From Clostridium liquoris (lineage in GTDB: Bacteria; Bacillota; Clostridia; Clostridiales; Clostridiaceae), in assembly GCF_002995785.1 (NCBI RefSeq), contig NZ_PVXO01000005.1, positions 124,001 through 188,000 on the forward strand: DNA of 64,000 nucleotides, written 5' to 3'. The notes under the pieces are model-generated. The model did no database searches. It saw nothing but the letters and a program-made list of their open reading frames with translations, and was not told the origin of the DNA. The position numbers and the translations under genes were made by a program. Shown one piece after another: positions 1-8,687 of the stretch. Each line of letters begins with the position of its first letter. Position 1 is the stretch's first letter.

Positions 1-195
1 TGGTAGAGTTTCACTTTTAATTTTTTTTAAGTTTCCATAATTCTTTTCATTTTCAGTATCAAACATCTGTTTATATGTTGCTACCGATAGTCTACTTGTA
101 TCTGAATAACCGACACATCTTAATCCACTTTGCTCTAAACCGAGCCTTCCGGCTCCGATTCCCGAACAAAAGTCGAAAAATGTATTTATTTTCAT
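1..195 (-). CDS. DNA (cytosine-5) methyltransferase, N-terminal part
   Basis: Partial gene running off the left edge; 65 codons are visible. It would transfer a methyl group from SAM to C5 of cytosine in a restriction-modification or solitary methylation system. The N-terminus has the C5-methyltransferase motif I (FDFCSGIGAGRLGL, residues about 6-19), the FxGxG-type SAM-binding loop. The start is ATG at 195 after a GGAGGT-like site. It follows the XRE gene at 237-440 on the same strand, a usual pairing for C5 methyltransferases. The catalytic PCQ motif lies outside the window. Confidence 0.85.
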   Translation of the reverse strand, partial: MKINTFFDFCSGIGAGRLGLEQSGLRCVGYSDTSRLSVATYKQMFDTENEKNYGNLKKIKSETLP

Positions 196-236
196 AATGA
201 CCTCCGTATATTTGCTTAGACTTCTGCTTAATAAGG

Positions 237-440
237 CTAGTCTTTTATTATTTCAACGATATCGGAAATATCGCAGTCAAGTGCTTTACAAACTTTAGTT
301 AAAGTTTCTGTACTTACATTTTCATTCTTCGCCATTTTAGTAATGGAAGATGAGCTTATTCCTGCAGCTATCTGTAAATCTTTCTTTTTCATATCTTTGT
401 CGATAAGTAATTTCCATAATTTTTTATAACTTATGGACAT
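237..440 (-). CDS. XRE-family helix-turn-helix regulator
   Basis: 67-residue protein that is almost entirely a Cro/CI-type helix-turn-helix. It begins MSISYKKLWKLL and carries the DLQIAAGISSSSITKM recognition region and the conserved LTKVCKALDCDISDI tail, which is the usual length of this small clade. It probably represses itself and the downstream methyltransferase. ATG at 440 is chosen over an upstream TTG at 443 because it sits 6 nt after GAGGTGG. A palindrome lies upstream at 475-504. A truncated close relative lies at 53477-53638. Confidence 0.85.
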   Translation of the reverse strand: MSISYKKLWKLLIDKDMKKKDLQIAAGISSSSITKMAKNENVSTETLTKVCKALDCDISDIVEIIKD

Positions 441-474
441 CAATTTCCACCTCTCAACTTCTACATTAAAAGAA

Positions 475-504
475 GTAAAGTGGCTTAATAATAGGCCACT
501 TTAC
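475..504. promoter_or_regulatory. Palindromic candidate operator
   Basis: Perfect 10-bp arms (GTAAAGTGGC at 475-484, GCCACTTTAC at 495-504) separated by 10 nt, just upstream of the XRE gene. There is no T-tract, so it is read as an operator rather than a terminator. Binding by the adjacent XRE protein is inferred. Confidence 0.5.
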
Positions 505-710
505 AAGTCCTTTTTCAAGTATATCACCTCAAAATGTAAAAAACAATGCTTAAAGCATGAATAATCATGCGATAGCAAGATTTTCATGCAGAATCGATTG
601 AAAGCTCTTTATTACGATGTTACAATATTATCCAAGGGATTAATAAAAAGAGAGATATTTTAGAAGCAGAATAAATCTTTTTAACATTGATTGGAGAGGG
701 GGATAATATA

Positions 711-2579
711 GTGGCGGGTAATCGTTCTTTTAAAGACTATGTGGCAGATAGGTTCTATAATGAAATATTTGCTGCTATACAAAGTTACACCACGGATAAC
801 TACGATGATTTAGACTTAAGGCTATACAGGGTTCGAAATATTGGTGGCATAGAATTATCAGATATAGAAGTAAAGTTTGTATCTGTTAATGACTTACCAG
901 GTATGAAAATAGAATTTGATGTTGTTGTGGAAGCCGAATTAGAAGTCCGTGAGTCAGACTATCATTATGATGAATCGGAAAATTGTAGGCAGTGGTTTAT
1001 GCTGACATGTTCAGGAGATTTGGCTTGCAATTTAGATGACTTTACAATCTCTAGTGTAACTGAGTATACCAGTAAAAATAAGCAGCCCAAACCTATGTCG
1101 GACTCTCTTGTCCCTATCATTCATAAGGAGCAACTTGAATCTGTCGCTACAGACTTTCTTCGCAGACATTACCCAGAAGCACTAAAAACCCCAATGGCAA
1201 TTGAACCACAAGTACTAGCAGAAAAAATGGGTCTTACAGTGGAAATGAGAGAAATTACAAAGGATTTCTCTGTTTTTGGACAGCTATACTTTCATGATTG
1301 TGATGCAGTATTCTATGATGAAGACAGTGATGAAATGGTACAGACCCATGTAGATGCCAGAACTATCATAGTTGATCCAAAAGCGTTCTTCCTACGTAAT
1401 CTAGGATCGGTAAACAATACCATTGTCCATGAGTGTGTTCATTGGGATCAGCATAGAAAAGCATTTGAATTGGAGCGGCTCTATAACAACAGTCTAACAC
1501 GAATCAAGTGTCAGGTTGTTGGTGGCATAAAAGACAATAGCAGAGATGCAACTGATTGGATGGAATGGCAGGCAAATGCTCTCACTCCAAAGATACAAAT
1601 GCCACTTGCAATGTTTAAAACCCAAGCGTTTAAGTATATTAAGCAATTTCGTACGGAATTAGGAACGTCTGAACTTATAGATGTAATGGAACCAGTTATT
1701 GACGCTTTGGCTACGTTTTTCTGTGTTTCTCGAACCGCAGCAAAAATCCGAATGATTGATGCTGGGTATGAGGAAGCAATTGGAACTTTTACTTACATAG
1801 ATGGTCGTTACGTCAAACCTCATAGGTTTAAGAAAGGTGCACTTGAAAGAAATCAAACGTTCTCTATAAGTGCGGAGGATGCTGCCATCCAAAGCATAAC
1901 TAATCCTGAAATGGCAGCTTTAGTTGGAGATGGAAGTTATGTTTATGTAGATTCTCACTTTGTTTTAAATCATCCCAAATATTTAACACAGGATATATTT
2001 GGACAGACTGTACTTACTGATTATGCACGAACCCATATGGAAGAATGCTGTTTGGTTTTTAACTTATCAGTCAAGTCTGGATGTAAGGAAAGATATTATA
2101 CTGAATGTTTTCTCAACCGAGATAAGACATCAAATATTGATTTCGACATAAAATACTGTAACGGTTTTGAACACGCGACTCCAGAGAAGAAAGCAAAGAT
2201 ACTAGCTGATACACTGGCTGAAGAAACGCGGATCTATAATGAACTGCCAAATAGTTATACAAGCTCTCTTAAAATAGTGCGTGAATGGAAAAATGTAACT
2301 TATAAAGAATTAGCTGAACGAATACTGATTAATGAACGTACTATAAGACGAATCGTTAATGGTGAAGAGCCAGGTTCTATCAATTCCATAATCTTAATTT
2401 GCCTTGGACTTCATCTACCACCTAATATTAGTAGTCATATAATTCGCAATTCCCCCTTTTCGTTAAACTTCAATAACGATAGTCATATTTGGTATAATTT
2501 TGCCCTGACTCACCTATATCCAAAATCGATGGATGAGATTAGAGCGTTTTTACAGGAACATGGTGCAGACCCATTATAA
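711..2579 (+). CDS. ImmA/IrrE-family metallopeptidase with C-terminal HTH
   Basis: About 622 residues. The middle part has the zinc-protease motif HECVH (about residues 240-244) in the sequence TIVHECVHWDQH, as in IrrE/ImmA peptidases, which usually cleave XRE-type repressors to induce mobile elements or stress genes. Residues about 525-575 look like a Cro-type HTH (TYKELAERILINERTIRRIVNG). The N-terminal 130 residues match no family I recognise. The start is taken as GTG 711, 8 nt after GGAGAGGGGG; TTG 687 in the same frame lies before that site. It is much larger than ImmA, so it is a multidomain relative. Its target is unknown; the neighbouring XRE protein or the prophage repressor are candidates. 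Confidence 0.75.
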   Translation: MAGNRSFKDYVADRFYNEIFAAIQSYTTDNYDDLDLRLYRVRNIGGIELSDIEVKFVSVNDLPGMKIEFDVVVEAELEVRESDYHYDESENCRQWFMLTCSGDLACNLDDFTISSVTEYTSKNKQPKPMSDSLVPIIHKEQLESVATDFLRRHYPEALKTPMAIEPQVLAEKMGLTVEMREITKDFSVFGQLYFHDCDAVFYDEDSDEMVQTHVDARTIIVDPKAFFLRNLGSVNNTIVHECVHWDQHRKAFELERLYNNSLTRIKCQVVGGIKDNSRDATDWMEWQANALTPKIQMPLAMFKTQAFKYIKQFRTELGTSELIDVMEPVIDALATFFCVSRTAAKIRMIDAGYEEAIGTFTYIDGRYVKPHRFKKGALERNQTFSISAEDAAIQSITNPEMAALVGDGSYVYVDSHFVLNHPKYLTQDIFGQTVLTDYARTHMEECCLVFNLSVKSGCKERYYTECFLNRDKTSNIDFDIKYCNGFEHATPEKKAKILADTLAEETRIYNELPNSYTSSLKIVREWKNVTYKELAERILINERTIRRIVNGEEPGSINSIILICLGLHLPPNISSHIIRNSPFSLNFNNDSHIWYNFALTHLYPKSMDEIRAFLQEHGADPL

Positions 2580-2600
2580 AATTTCAAAATATTTTTGAAA

Positions 2601-2627
2601 AAGCGGACACGGGATGTCCGTTTTTTT
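2601..2627 (+). terminator. Rho-independent terminator
   Basis: Stem CGGACA/TGTCCG (2604-2609 with 2615-2620), 5-nt loop, then seven T. It ends the metallopeptidase transcript. Confidence 0.85.
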
Positions 2628-2643
2628 AGCTGTTAGGCACATG

Positions 2644-2688
2644 AGCCATACATGAATCCTTTTAAGGGTTTGTGTATGGCTTTTTTTA
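2644..2688 (+). terminator. Second hairpin terminator
   Basis: Stem AGCCATACA/TGTATGGCT (2644-2652 with 2673-2681) with a long loop, followed by a T-run. It is a tandem terminator that insulates the prophage from region 1. Confidence 0.75.
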
Positions 2689-3050
2689 TTGCTGTTTTTA
2701 GGTGTTTATGAGGAGAAAAGCATCATTTTGAGTATGAAATAACCGGGCATGAGGTGTCCGCCAAGGCTGTCCATTTCTACCTTACAATAATATTAGACGA
2801 AGGAAAGGTCCTTCGTAAGTAGCTAGATTAAGACCGTTTCCTCGTCTACAAAAAAATATCGAATGCCTGATTTGCAATAAGGGCAGAGGATACATATTGT
2901 TTCGCTCCAATCCGTAAGGATTGTTGCGGTGCAATAGAAGTACCTTACCTTATTGCGCTCATTTTCAGGATAAAAAGGTCTGTGTACTTCTGGTACAGGC
3001 CTATTTTTGTATCCTTTGCCGCCAATGCAATCCGGCGGAAAGGATGCAAA
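2689..3050 (+). promoter_or_regulatory. Structured leader before the sigma-like gene
   Basis: Non-coding stretch that probably includes the prophage left end. A hairpin AGGTCTGTGTAC/GTACAGGCCT (about 2976-3002) followed by ATTTTTG looks like an attenuator. A second strong hairpin (ATCCTTTGCCGCC with GGCGGAAAGGAT, about 3010-3045) ends just before the ATG, where it could shade the ribosome binding site. On the minus strand a reading frame ending near 2823 has a CPYC motif resembling the start of cysteine-rich KTR proteins, but it is too weak to call. Confidence 0.45.
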
Positions 3051-3584
3051 ATGAAAATTAGAATTCAGCACGAAAACAAATCTATCTATCTGGAGGTACC
3101 AGACGAGGACTTCACCTTAATGATTGAGGCGGATTATGAGGACAGGCTGTCTTCTGCAGAGGACAAAGAAACCGTGACCCGGCGCTCTCCACAGGAGATA
3201 ATGGACGAACGTTTCAACAAGCCGGAGTACAATAACTGGCACAAATTTGACAGGCATAGAGGTATGCCAAAGAAACCATTCCGCAAGGATGACCAAGAGG
3301 TTGATGAAACCGACCATATGGACTATTTTCCTGACTACTCAGATGAAATGGCTAGAGAGAAAAAAGAAGAGTATGAGCATATCTGTGAAATTATTCGCAA
3401 GGCTCTCAAGAAAAAACAAGCGGAGCTACTGATAGCTATAGTCTTGGATGGTGTTTCGGTAACGGAGTATGCAGAACGTGAGGGAGTAAGTGTAAGTGCC
3501 ATTTCACACCGCTTAGATACAGCTAAGAAAAATTTCAAAAAAATCTATCCAAAATCCTCAACTTTCCCCTCTTGCCACGGCTAA
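3051..3584 (+). CDS. Phage/element sigma-70-like factor
   Basis: 177 residues. The C-terminal part (about 135-165) is a region-4-like HTH (VTEYAEREGVSVSAISHRLD) preceded by a helix-rich DEMAREKKEEYEHICEIIRKALKKKQ segment. The N-terminus (MKIRIQHENKSIYLEV) is the typical opening of sigma-like proteins of clostridial mobile elements. It probably directs RNA polymerase to prophage promoters. ATG 3051 is used because the longer frame from 2982 runs through the leader hairpins. It lies first in the early operon. Its stop falls inside copy 1 of the bipartite motif at 3551-3595. Confidence 0.7.
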   Translation: MKIRIQHENKSIYLEVPDEDFTLMIEADYEDRLSSAEDKETVTRRSPQEIMDERFNKPEYNNWHKFDRHRGMPKKPFRKDDQEVDETDHMDYFPDYSDEMAREKKEEYEHICEIIRKALKKKQAELLIAIVLDGVSVTEYAEREGVSVSAISHRLDTAKKNFKKIYPKSSTFPSCHG

Positions 3585-3595
3585 TAGTTAGAGGG
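3551..3595 (+). repeat. Bipartite motif, copy 1
   Basis: Block A AAAATCCTCAAC (3551-3562), 16 nt, then block B GGCTAATAGTTAGAGGG (3579-3595). It overlaps the end of the sigma-like gene. Block starts are 28 nt apart, the same as in copies 2 and 3. Confidence 0.75.
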
Positions 3596-3629
3596 CAGCA
3601 AATAAACGCTCTCGGAAAGAGGTGAATAC

Positions 3630-3848
3630 ATGAAGCACAACTTGAAAATCAGTGTTTCAAAAAAACCACAGACTGGCGGGATTGTTTCCTGTCGAAACGT
3701 CACCATTAGGGAGCGTTTCCTTCGTTTTTTACTTGGTGATAAGCAGAAAATAACCATCCTTGTTCCGGGTGACACCGTACAGGAACTCGCCATCAGTGAG
3801 ATTAAGGAAGGAGGAATAAACCATGAGCAAGATCAAGCTACTTCTTGA
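3630..3848 (+). CDS. Small conserved phage protein, unknown function
   Basis: 72 residues, starting at ATG after GAAAGAGGTG. It is basic at the N-terminus (MKHNLKISVSKKP) and has a conserved-looking core KITILVPGDTVQELAI. No signal peptide or membrane segment. It overlaps the next gene by 26 nt, so the two are probably translationally coupled. I recognise no function. Confidence 0.6.
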   Translation: MKHNLKISVSKKPQTGGIVSCRNVTIRERFLRFLLGDKQKITILVPGDTVQELAISEIKEGGINHEQDQATS

Positions 3849-4146
3849 TGTGGTTTCCGATATGCACTCTTTGGCAGACAGCATACAAGCGGTTGCTGAT
3901 GTAATGGCAGGCAATGAACCTGTCGAAACAAAAGAACCAACTTCAACTGTAAAAGAGCCTGAACCAAATAAAAAAGAAATCACTCTGGAGGAAGTCAGAG
4001 CAAAACTCGCTGAAAAGAGTCAAGCCGGTCTTACTGCCCAAGTAAGAGAAATAATCCAAAAATACGGAGGCTCTAAATTAAGCGAGGTGGACCCGAAACA
4101 TTATGCAGATATGTTAAAAGATGCGGAGGTACTTGGTAATGAGTAA
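3823..4146 (+). CDS. Hypothetical early phage protein
   Basis: 107 residues, mostly charged and predicted helical. It has a low-complexity linker rich in E, P and K (residues about 32-50), then a conserved-looking tail (EVRAKLAEKSQAGLTAQVRE). It overlaps the genes on both sides: 26 nt upstream and ATGAGTAA at 4139-4146 downstream. Its place in front of the DUF2800/DUF2815/polymerase block suggests an accessory role in replication or recombination. That role is inferred from position only. Confidence 0.6.
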   Translation: MSKIKLLLDVVSDMHSLADSIQAVADVMAGNEPVETKEPTSTVKEPEPNKKEITLEEVRAKLAEKSQAGLTAQVREIIQKYGGSKLSEVDPKHYADMLKDAEVLGNE

Positions 4147-5287
4147 TCATGCAGTTCTTTCCGCATCAGGAGCACATAGGTGGTTGAATTGCCTTCCGTC
4201 TGCACGATTGGAACTGGAGTTTGTAAATAACGAATCCAGTGCAGCTGCCGAAGGCACCGCCGCCCATGCTCTCTGCGAACATAAACTCAAAAAAGCACTT
4301 CATATGAGAAGTAAGCGTCCTGTCTCAGTTTATAACTCCGATGAGATGGAAGAACACAGTGATGCATATGTGGAATTTGTAATGGAGCAGTTGGAGCTGG
4401 CAAAGCAGAGCTGCACAGACCCTTTAATACTAATCGAACAGCGTCTTGATTTTTCTTGCTATGTTCCACAGGGATTTGGAACCGGTGACTGCATCATTAT
4501 TGCCGATAAGAAACTTCACATTATCGATTTCAAGTATGGCATGGGAGTATTGGTAGATGCGGTGGACAATCCACAGATGAAGTTGTACGCACTGGGTGCT
4601 TTAGAAATTTACGATAGTTTGTACGACATCGAGGAAGTTTCCATGACCATTTTCCAGCCACGCAGAGAGAATGTCAGCACATGGACAATACGGGTAGAGG
4701 ATCTGAAAGATTGGGCAGAAAAAGAACTAAAACCAAGGGCTAAAAAAGCTTATGACGGTGAAGGTGAATATCTTCCGGGTGAGTGGTGTACTTTCTGTCG
4801 AGCGGCAGTTAAATGCCGTGCTAGGGCCGAGGAAAAACTGAAATTGGCACAATCGGAATTCAAGCTACCCCCACTACTTACGGACTCTGAAATCGAGGAA
4901 GTTCTATCTAAACTGTCCGATCTTACGAAGTGGGCAAATGAAATCATTGCTTATGCCACCGATGCAGCTGTTAATCACGGTAAAGAGTGGCATGGTTTTA
5001 AGGTTGTTGAGGGCAGATCTGTCCGCAAATTCAAGGATGAAGATGCTGTGGCTGAAGTAGCCAAAGCAAACGGTTATAAAGATATCTTTCGTCAGAGTCT
5101 CATCACTCTTACGGAAATGGAAAGGCTGATGGGCAAATCAAAATTTGAGAAGATACTCGGTGATCTTATATACAAGCCACCGGGAAAGCCGACTCTGGTC
5201 CCGCTATCGGATAAGCGTCCGGCTATGAACGTATCTAATGCAAAAAACGAATTTAACGAAATAACGGAGGAATGTGAATATGAATAA
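4139..5287 (+). CDS. DUF2800 protein, PD-(D/E)XK nuclease-like
   Basis: 382 residues. It belongs to the DUF2800 family of phage Cas4/RecB-like exonucleases. It opens with HAVLSASGAHRWLNCLPSARLE. It has a nuclease-like core (GDCIIIADKKLHIIDFKYG, about residues 117-135; the D and D-x-K residues are visible) and cysteines in GEWCTFCRAAVKC (about 212-224) suited to an iron-sulfur or zinc site. It probably trims DNA ends during phage recombination with the neighbouring DUF2815 protein. ATG 4139 is chosen because GGAGGT lies 8 nt upstream; an in-frame ATG at 4121 lies before that site. Confidence 0.8.
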   Translation: MSNHAVLSASGAHRWLNCLPSARLELEFVNNESSAAAEGTAAHALCEHKLKKALHMRSKRPVSVYNSDEMEEHSDAYVEFVMEQLELAKQSCTDPLILIEQRLDFSCYVPQGFGTGDCIIIADKKLHIIDFKYGMGVLVDAVDNPQMKLYALGALEIYDSLYDIEEVSMTIFQPRRENVSTWTIRVEDLKDWAEKELKPRAKKAYDGEGEYLPGEWCTFCRAAVKCRARAEEKLKLAQSEFKLPPLLTDSEIEEVLSKLSDLTKWANEIIAYATDAAVNHGKEWHGFKVVEGRSVRKFKDEDAVAEVAKANGYKDIFRQSLITLTEMERLMGKSKFEKILGDLIYKPPGKPTLVPLSDKRPAMNVSNAKNEFNEITEECEYE

Positions 5288-5828
5288 TAAAAACAGAACG
5301 AAGGTTATTACTGGTGTAAACACACGTCTCAGCTACTTTCATGGCTGGGAACCGGTATCCATCAATGGTGGGGCAGAAAAGTATAGTGTATCGGTATTGA
5401 TTCCTAAATCGGATAAGGAAACCATTAATGCCATCAATGCAGCAGTTGATGCAGCTATTGAAGAGGGCATTGCAAAGTTTGGCGGTAAAAAACCAAATAA
5501 GGCTGCTATCAAGCTGCCGCTTCGAGATGGTGATGTAGAACGAGATGATGAGGCTTATAAAGGACATTATTTTGTAAATGCCAACAGCACTACTCCGCCT
5601 CAGATTGTAGATAAAGCAGTCAAGCCTATTCTGGATCGCAATGAGGTATACAGTGGTTGCTATGCAAGAGTGTCACTTAATTTCTATGCTTTCAATTCTA
5701 ATGGGAACAAGGGTGTGGCCTGCGGACTTGGTAACATCCAGAAGATTAGAGACGGAGAGCCTTTAGGCAGCAGAACCACAGCGGCTGATGATTTCACCAC
5801 AATTGAAGATGATGATTTCCTAGCATAA
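5280..5828 (+). CDS. DUF2815 protein, probable ssDNA-binding protein
   Basis: 182 residues. It matches the DUF2815 family, thought to have an OB-fold single-strand-binding role like T7 gp2.5. It contains FHGWEPVSINGGAEKYSVSV and LPLRDGDVERDDEAYKGHYF, and ends in the acidic tail DDFTTIEDDDFLA typical of SSBs that contact partner proteins. ATG 5280 sits 9 nt after GGAGG; GTG 5274 is an alternative. It overlaps DUF2800 by 8 nt and precedes the polymerase. Confidence 0.8.
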   Translation: MNNKNRTKVITGVNTRLSYFHGWEPVSINGGAEKYSVSVLIPKSDKETINAINAAVDAAIEEGIAKFGGKKPNKAAIKLPLRDGDVERDDEAYKGHYFVNANSTTPPQIVDKAVKPILDRNEVYSGCYARVSLNFYAFNSNGNKGVACGLGNIQKIRDGEPLGSRTTAADDFTTIEDDDFLA

Positions 5829-5845
5829 CAGCTAAAGTATGAATA

Positions 5846-5886
5846 CAAACGGGGTGGTGGAAGTTGTTCTTCTGTCACCTCGTTTG
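5846..5886 (+). promoter_or_regulatory. Fully paired RNA hairpin before the polymerase gene
   Basis: Arms 5846-5863 and 5869-5886 pair over all 18 positions if G-U pairs are allowed, with a 5-nt loop. Four positions pair only as G-U, which points to selection on RNA. There is no T-run, so it is unlikely to be a terminator; it may be a stabiliser or translation control element for the polymerase mRNA. Confidence 0.5.
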
Positions 5887-5906
5887 CATTGGAAAGGGTG
5901 TAATAC

Positions 5907-7841
5907 ATGAATTCTATATCTATTGATATTGAGACATTTAGTAGTGCCAATCTTCAAAAATGTGGAGTTTACCGTTATGCCGAGAGTGATGATTTTGAAA
6001 TTCTATTGTTTGGTTATTCGGTTGATGGTGGTGCAGTTCAGGTGGTCGATCTTGCCTGCGGAGAGAAAATCCCTAATGAAATAATCAATGCCCTTATGGA
6101 TAATTCCGTTACCAAATGGGCCTTTAATGCTATGTTTGAGCGTGTTTGCCTATCAAAATGGCTTAACCTTACTGATTATCTTGACCCTACATCCTGGAAA
6201 TGTTCAATGGTATGGTCGGCTTATATGGGACTTCCGCTTTCTCTTGAAGGTGTCGGTGCAGTCTTAGGATTGGAAAAACAAAAATTGACGGAAGGCAAAG
6301 ACCTCATTAAATATTTCTGTACACCTTGCTCCCCTACTAAATCAAACGGAGGACGAGTTCGTAATTTGCCAAAACACGACATGGATAAATGGGAGCGATT
6401 TAAAGCATATAACCTCCGTGATGTGGAAACTGAGATGTCAATACAGCAGAGACTATCTAAATTCCCGCTTCCAGAGAATATATGGTCAGAATATCATCTT
6501 GACCAGAAAATCAATGATCGTGGTATCGCTATTGACATGGCTTTTGTAAAACAAGCCGTCAAGATGGATGAACAGTCGCGGGAAAAGCTAATGGCTTTAA
6601 TGCAGGATATAACTAATTTGGAGAATCCAAACTCTGTACAACAAATGAAAGAATGGCTTGCTGATAACGGATTGGAAACAGATAGCCTTGGTAAAAAAGC
6701 GGTTGCTGAGATGTTAAAGACAGCACCTGAACCACTAGGTACCGTTTTGGAACTTCGTCAGCAGCTTGCAAAATCATCGATAAAAAAATACACGGCAATG
6801 GAGAATGCAGTATGTAATGATGGTCGTGCAAGAGGAATGTTTCAGTTTTATGGAGCAAACAGAACTGGTAGGTTTTCGGGCAGGCTTATTCAACTACAAA
6901 ATCTCCCTCAAAACCATATGCCTGATTTGGAACAGGCTCGTGCTTTAGCTCGTAGCGGAAACTTTGATGCTCTTACCTTACTATATGATTCTATCCCGGA
7001 GGTACTATCAGAACTTATCCGAACTGCTTTTATACCACAGGAGGGCATGAAGTTTATAGTTGCAGATTTTTCAGCGATTGAAGCTCGCGTTATCGCCTGG
7101 CTTGCGGGAGAAAAATGGAGAATAGATGTATTCCAAAATGGCGGTGACATTTACTGTGCAAGTGCATCTCAGATGTTTAATGTACCTGTGGAGAAAAACG
7201 GTGTTAATGGACATCTTCGTCAGAAGGGAAAAATTGCTGAATTAGCCCTAGGTTACGGTGGATCTATTGGTGCACTGAAATCAATGGGTGCTTTGGAGAT
7301 GGGAATTGAAGAAGAGGAACTTCAACCTCTTGTAACGGCTTGGAGACAATCCAATCCCAATATTACAAAACTATGGTGGGATGTTGACCGTGCTGTAAAA
7401 ACCTGCGTTAAGCAAAAAACTCCTACAGAAACACACGGTATTAAATTTATATATCAAAGTGGAATGCTCTTTATTGTCCTTCCTTCCGGCAGGCGACTTT
7501 CCTATGTGAAACCTCGTATGGGAGAGAATGTATTTGGTGGTGAGTCAGTTACTTATGAAGGTATCGGTGGGACGAAGAAATGGGAAAGAATCGAAAGCTA
7601 TGGACCAAAATTTGTAGAGAATATTGTCCAGGCAATCAGTCGTGACATTTTGTGCCACGCCATGCAGACGTTAAAGAATTGTTCCATTGTGGCTCATGTG
7701 CACGATGAAATTATAATCGAAGCGGATATGAGTATGTCACTTTCTACTATTTGTGATCAAATGGCTAGAACACCAACATGGGCAAATGGTCTGTTACTTA
7801 GTGCTGATGGCTATGAGTGTCAGTTTTATCAAAAAGATTAA
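5907..7841 (+). CDS. Phage family A DNA polymerase
   Basis: 644 residues. The N-terminal 3'-5' exonuclease shows DIET (residues 7-10) and the ExoII-like region FNAMFERVCL. The polymerase domain has motif A DFSAIEARVIAW (about 386-397), motif B RQKGKIAELALGYGG (about 437-451) and motif C VAHVHDEI with the catalytic HDE (about 597-600). There is no 5' nuclease domain, as expected for phage enzymes. It replicates the phage genome together with the DUF2815 protein and the helicases downstream. Start ATG 5907 follows GGAAAGGGTG. Confidence 0.95.
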   Translation: MNSISIDIETFSSANLQKCGVYRYAESDDFEILLFGYSVDGGAVQVVDLACGEKIPNEIINALMDNSVTKWAFNAMFERVCLSKWLNLTDYLDPTSWKCSMVWSAYMGLPLSLEGVGAVLGLEKQKLTEGKDLIKYFCTPCSPTKSNGGRVRNLPKHDMDKWERFKAYNLRDVETEMSIQQRLSKFPLPENIWSEYHLDQKINDRGIAIDMAFVKQAVKMDEQSREKLMALMQDITNLENPNSVQQMKEWLADNGLETDSLGKKAVAEMLKTAPEPLGTVLELRQQLAKSSIKKYTAMENAVCNDGRARGMFQFYGANRTGRFSGRLIQLQNLPQNHMPDLEQARALARSGNFDALTLLYDSIPEVLSELIRTAFIPQEGMKFIVADFSAIEARVIAWLAGEKWRIDVFQNGGDIYCASASQMFNVPVEKNGVNGHLRQKGKIAELALGYGGSIGALKSMGALEMGIEEEELQPLVTAWRQSNPNITKLWWDVDRAVKTCVKQKTPTETHGIKFIYQSGMLFIVLPSGRRLSYVKPRMGENVFGGESVTYEGIGGTKKWERIESYGPKFVENIVQAISRDILCHAMQTLKNCSIVAHVHDEIIIEADMSMSLSTICDQMARTPTWANGLLLSADGYECQFYQKD

Positions 7842-7853
7842 ATATATTTTTTC

Positions 7854-7898
7854 AAAATCCTCAACATTCATTACCTCCTGTGGCTATTAGGTAGAGGG
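7854..7898 (+). repeat. Bipartite motif, copy 2
   Basis: Block A AAAATCCTCAAC (7854-7865), 16 nt, block B GGCTATTAGGTAGAGGG (7882-7898). It lies between the polymerase stop and the antirepressor start. Spacing is identical to copies 1 and 3. Confidence 0.8.
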
Positions 7899-7934
7899 GT
7901 TTCCTCTCTGACTATATTACAGGAGGTAATTCGT

Positions 7935-8687
7935 ATGGACGAATTAGTAAGAATCAACTATGAAAAAGACCGCCCCACAGTACTTGGCCGTGATTTGCAT
8001 GCAGTTTTGGAAGTGAAAACACCCTATGATAAATGGTTTCCAAGAATGTGTGAGTATGGATTTGTGGAGGGTACGGACTTTTCGACATTTCTGTCGGAAA
8101 GTACTGGTGGAAGACCAGCTGTTGACCACCAAATAACAATTGATATGGCAAAAGAGCTATGCATGATACAGCGTACTCCAAAAGGAAAACAATGCCGCGG
8201 GTACTTTCTTGAAATTGAAAGACGATGGAACTCTCCAGAAGCAATCATGGCAAGGGCATTACAGTTTGCCAATCAGCAACTAAATCAAGTAAGGAATCAA
8301 AATAAATTACTTGAAGGTACGATTGCTGTCCAGAATCAGCAAATTGCGGAAATGAAACCGAAAGTCTCCTATTATGATGTAGTTCTAAATTGCAAAGACC
8401 TCATTTCTACATCAGCAATTGCCAAAGATTACGGCAAGTCAGCTATTTGGATGAACCGCTATCTTAATAAAAAGGGCATCCAATTTAAACAAGGTGGTAT
8501 CTGGCTTTTATATCAGAAGTATGCAGAAAAAGGCTATACCAGCACCAAGACACATAGCTACATCGGTAGTAACGGTGAACTGCATACAAAAGTCCATACA
8601 TATTGGACTCAAAAAGGCAGACTCTTCATTTACGAACTGTTGAAGGCGGACGGTATTTTGCCTCAGATAGAAATGGAGGGTGTGTAA
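7935..8687 (+). CDS. Phage antirepressor (AntA-like N-terminus, KilA-C C-terminus)
   Basis: 250 residues. Residues about 1-100 resemble AntA/AntB antirepressors (VLGRDLHAVLEVKTPYDKWF, DMAKELCMIQRTPKGKQCRGYF). A coiled-coil linker follows (about 110-150). The C-terminal half is the phage KilA-C domain (KDLISTSAIAKDYGKSAIWMNRYL). Such proteins bind and inactivate phage repressors, favouring induction. It begins 37 nt after copy 2 of the bipartite motif and overlaps the next gene by 3 nt. No CI-like repressor was found in the window, so its target may be encoded elsewhere. Confidence 0.9.
   Translation: MDELVRINYEKDRPTVLGRDLHAVLEVKTPYDKWFPRMCEYGFVEGTDFSTFLSESTGGRPAVDHQITIDMAKELCMIQRTPKGKQCRGYFLEIERRWNSPEAIMARALQFANQQLNQVRNQNKLLEGTIAVQNQQIAEMKPKVSYYDVVLNCKDLISTSAIAKDYGKSAIWMNRYLNKKGIQFKQGGIWLLYQKYAEKGYTSTKTHSYIGSNGELHTKVHTYWTQKGRLFIYELLKADGILPQIEMEGV

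Noticed and set aside
2823-3071. Minus-strand ORF of 82 codons with a CPYC motif resembling the start of cysteine-rich KTR proteins
   Set aside because: It covers the structured leader of the sigma-like gene, has no ribosome binding site, and keeps only one cysteine pair, so coding is not supported.
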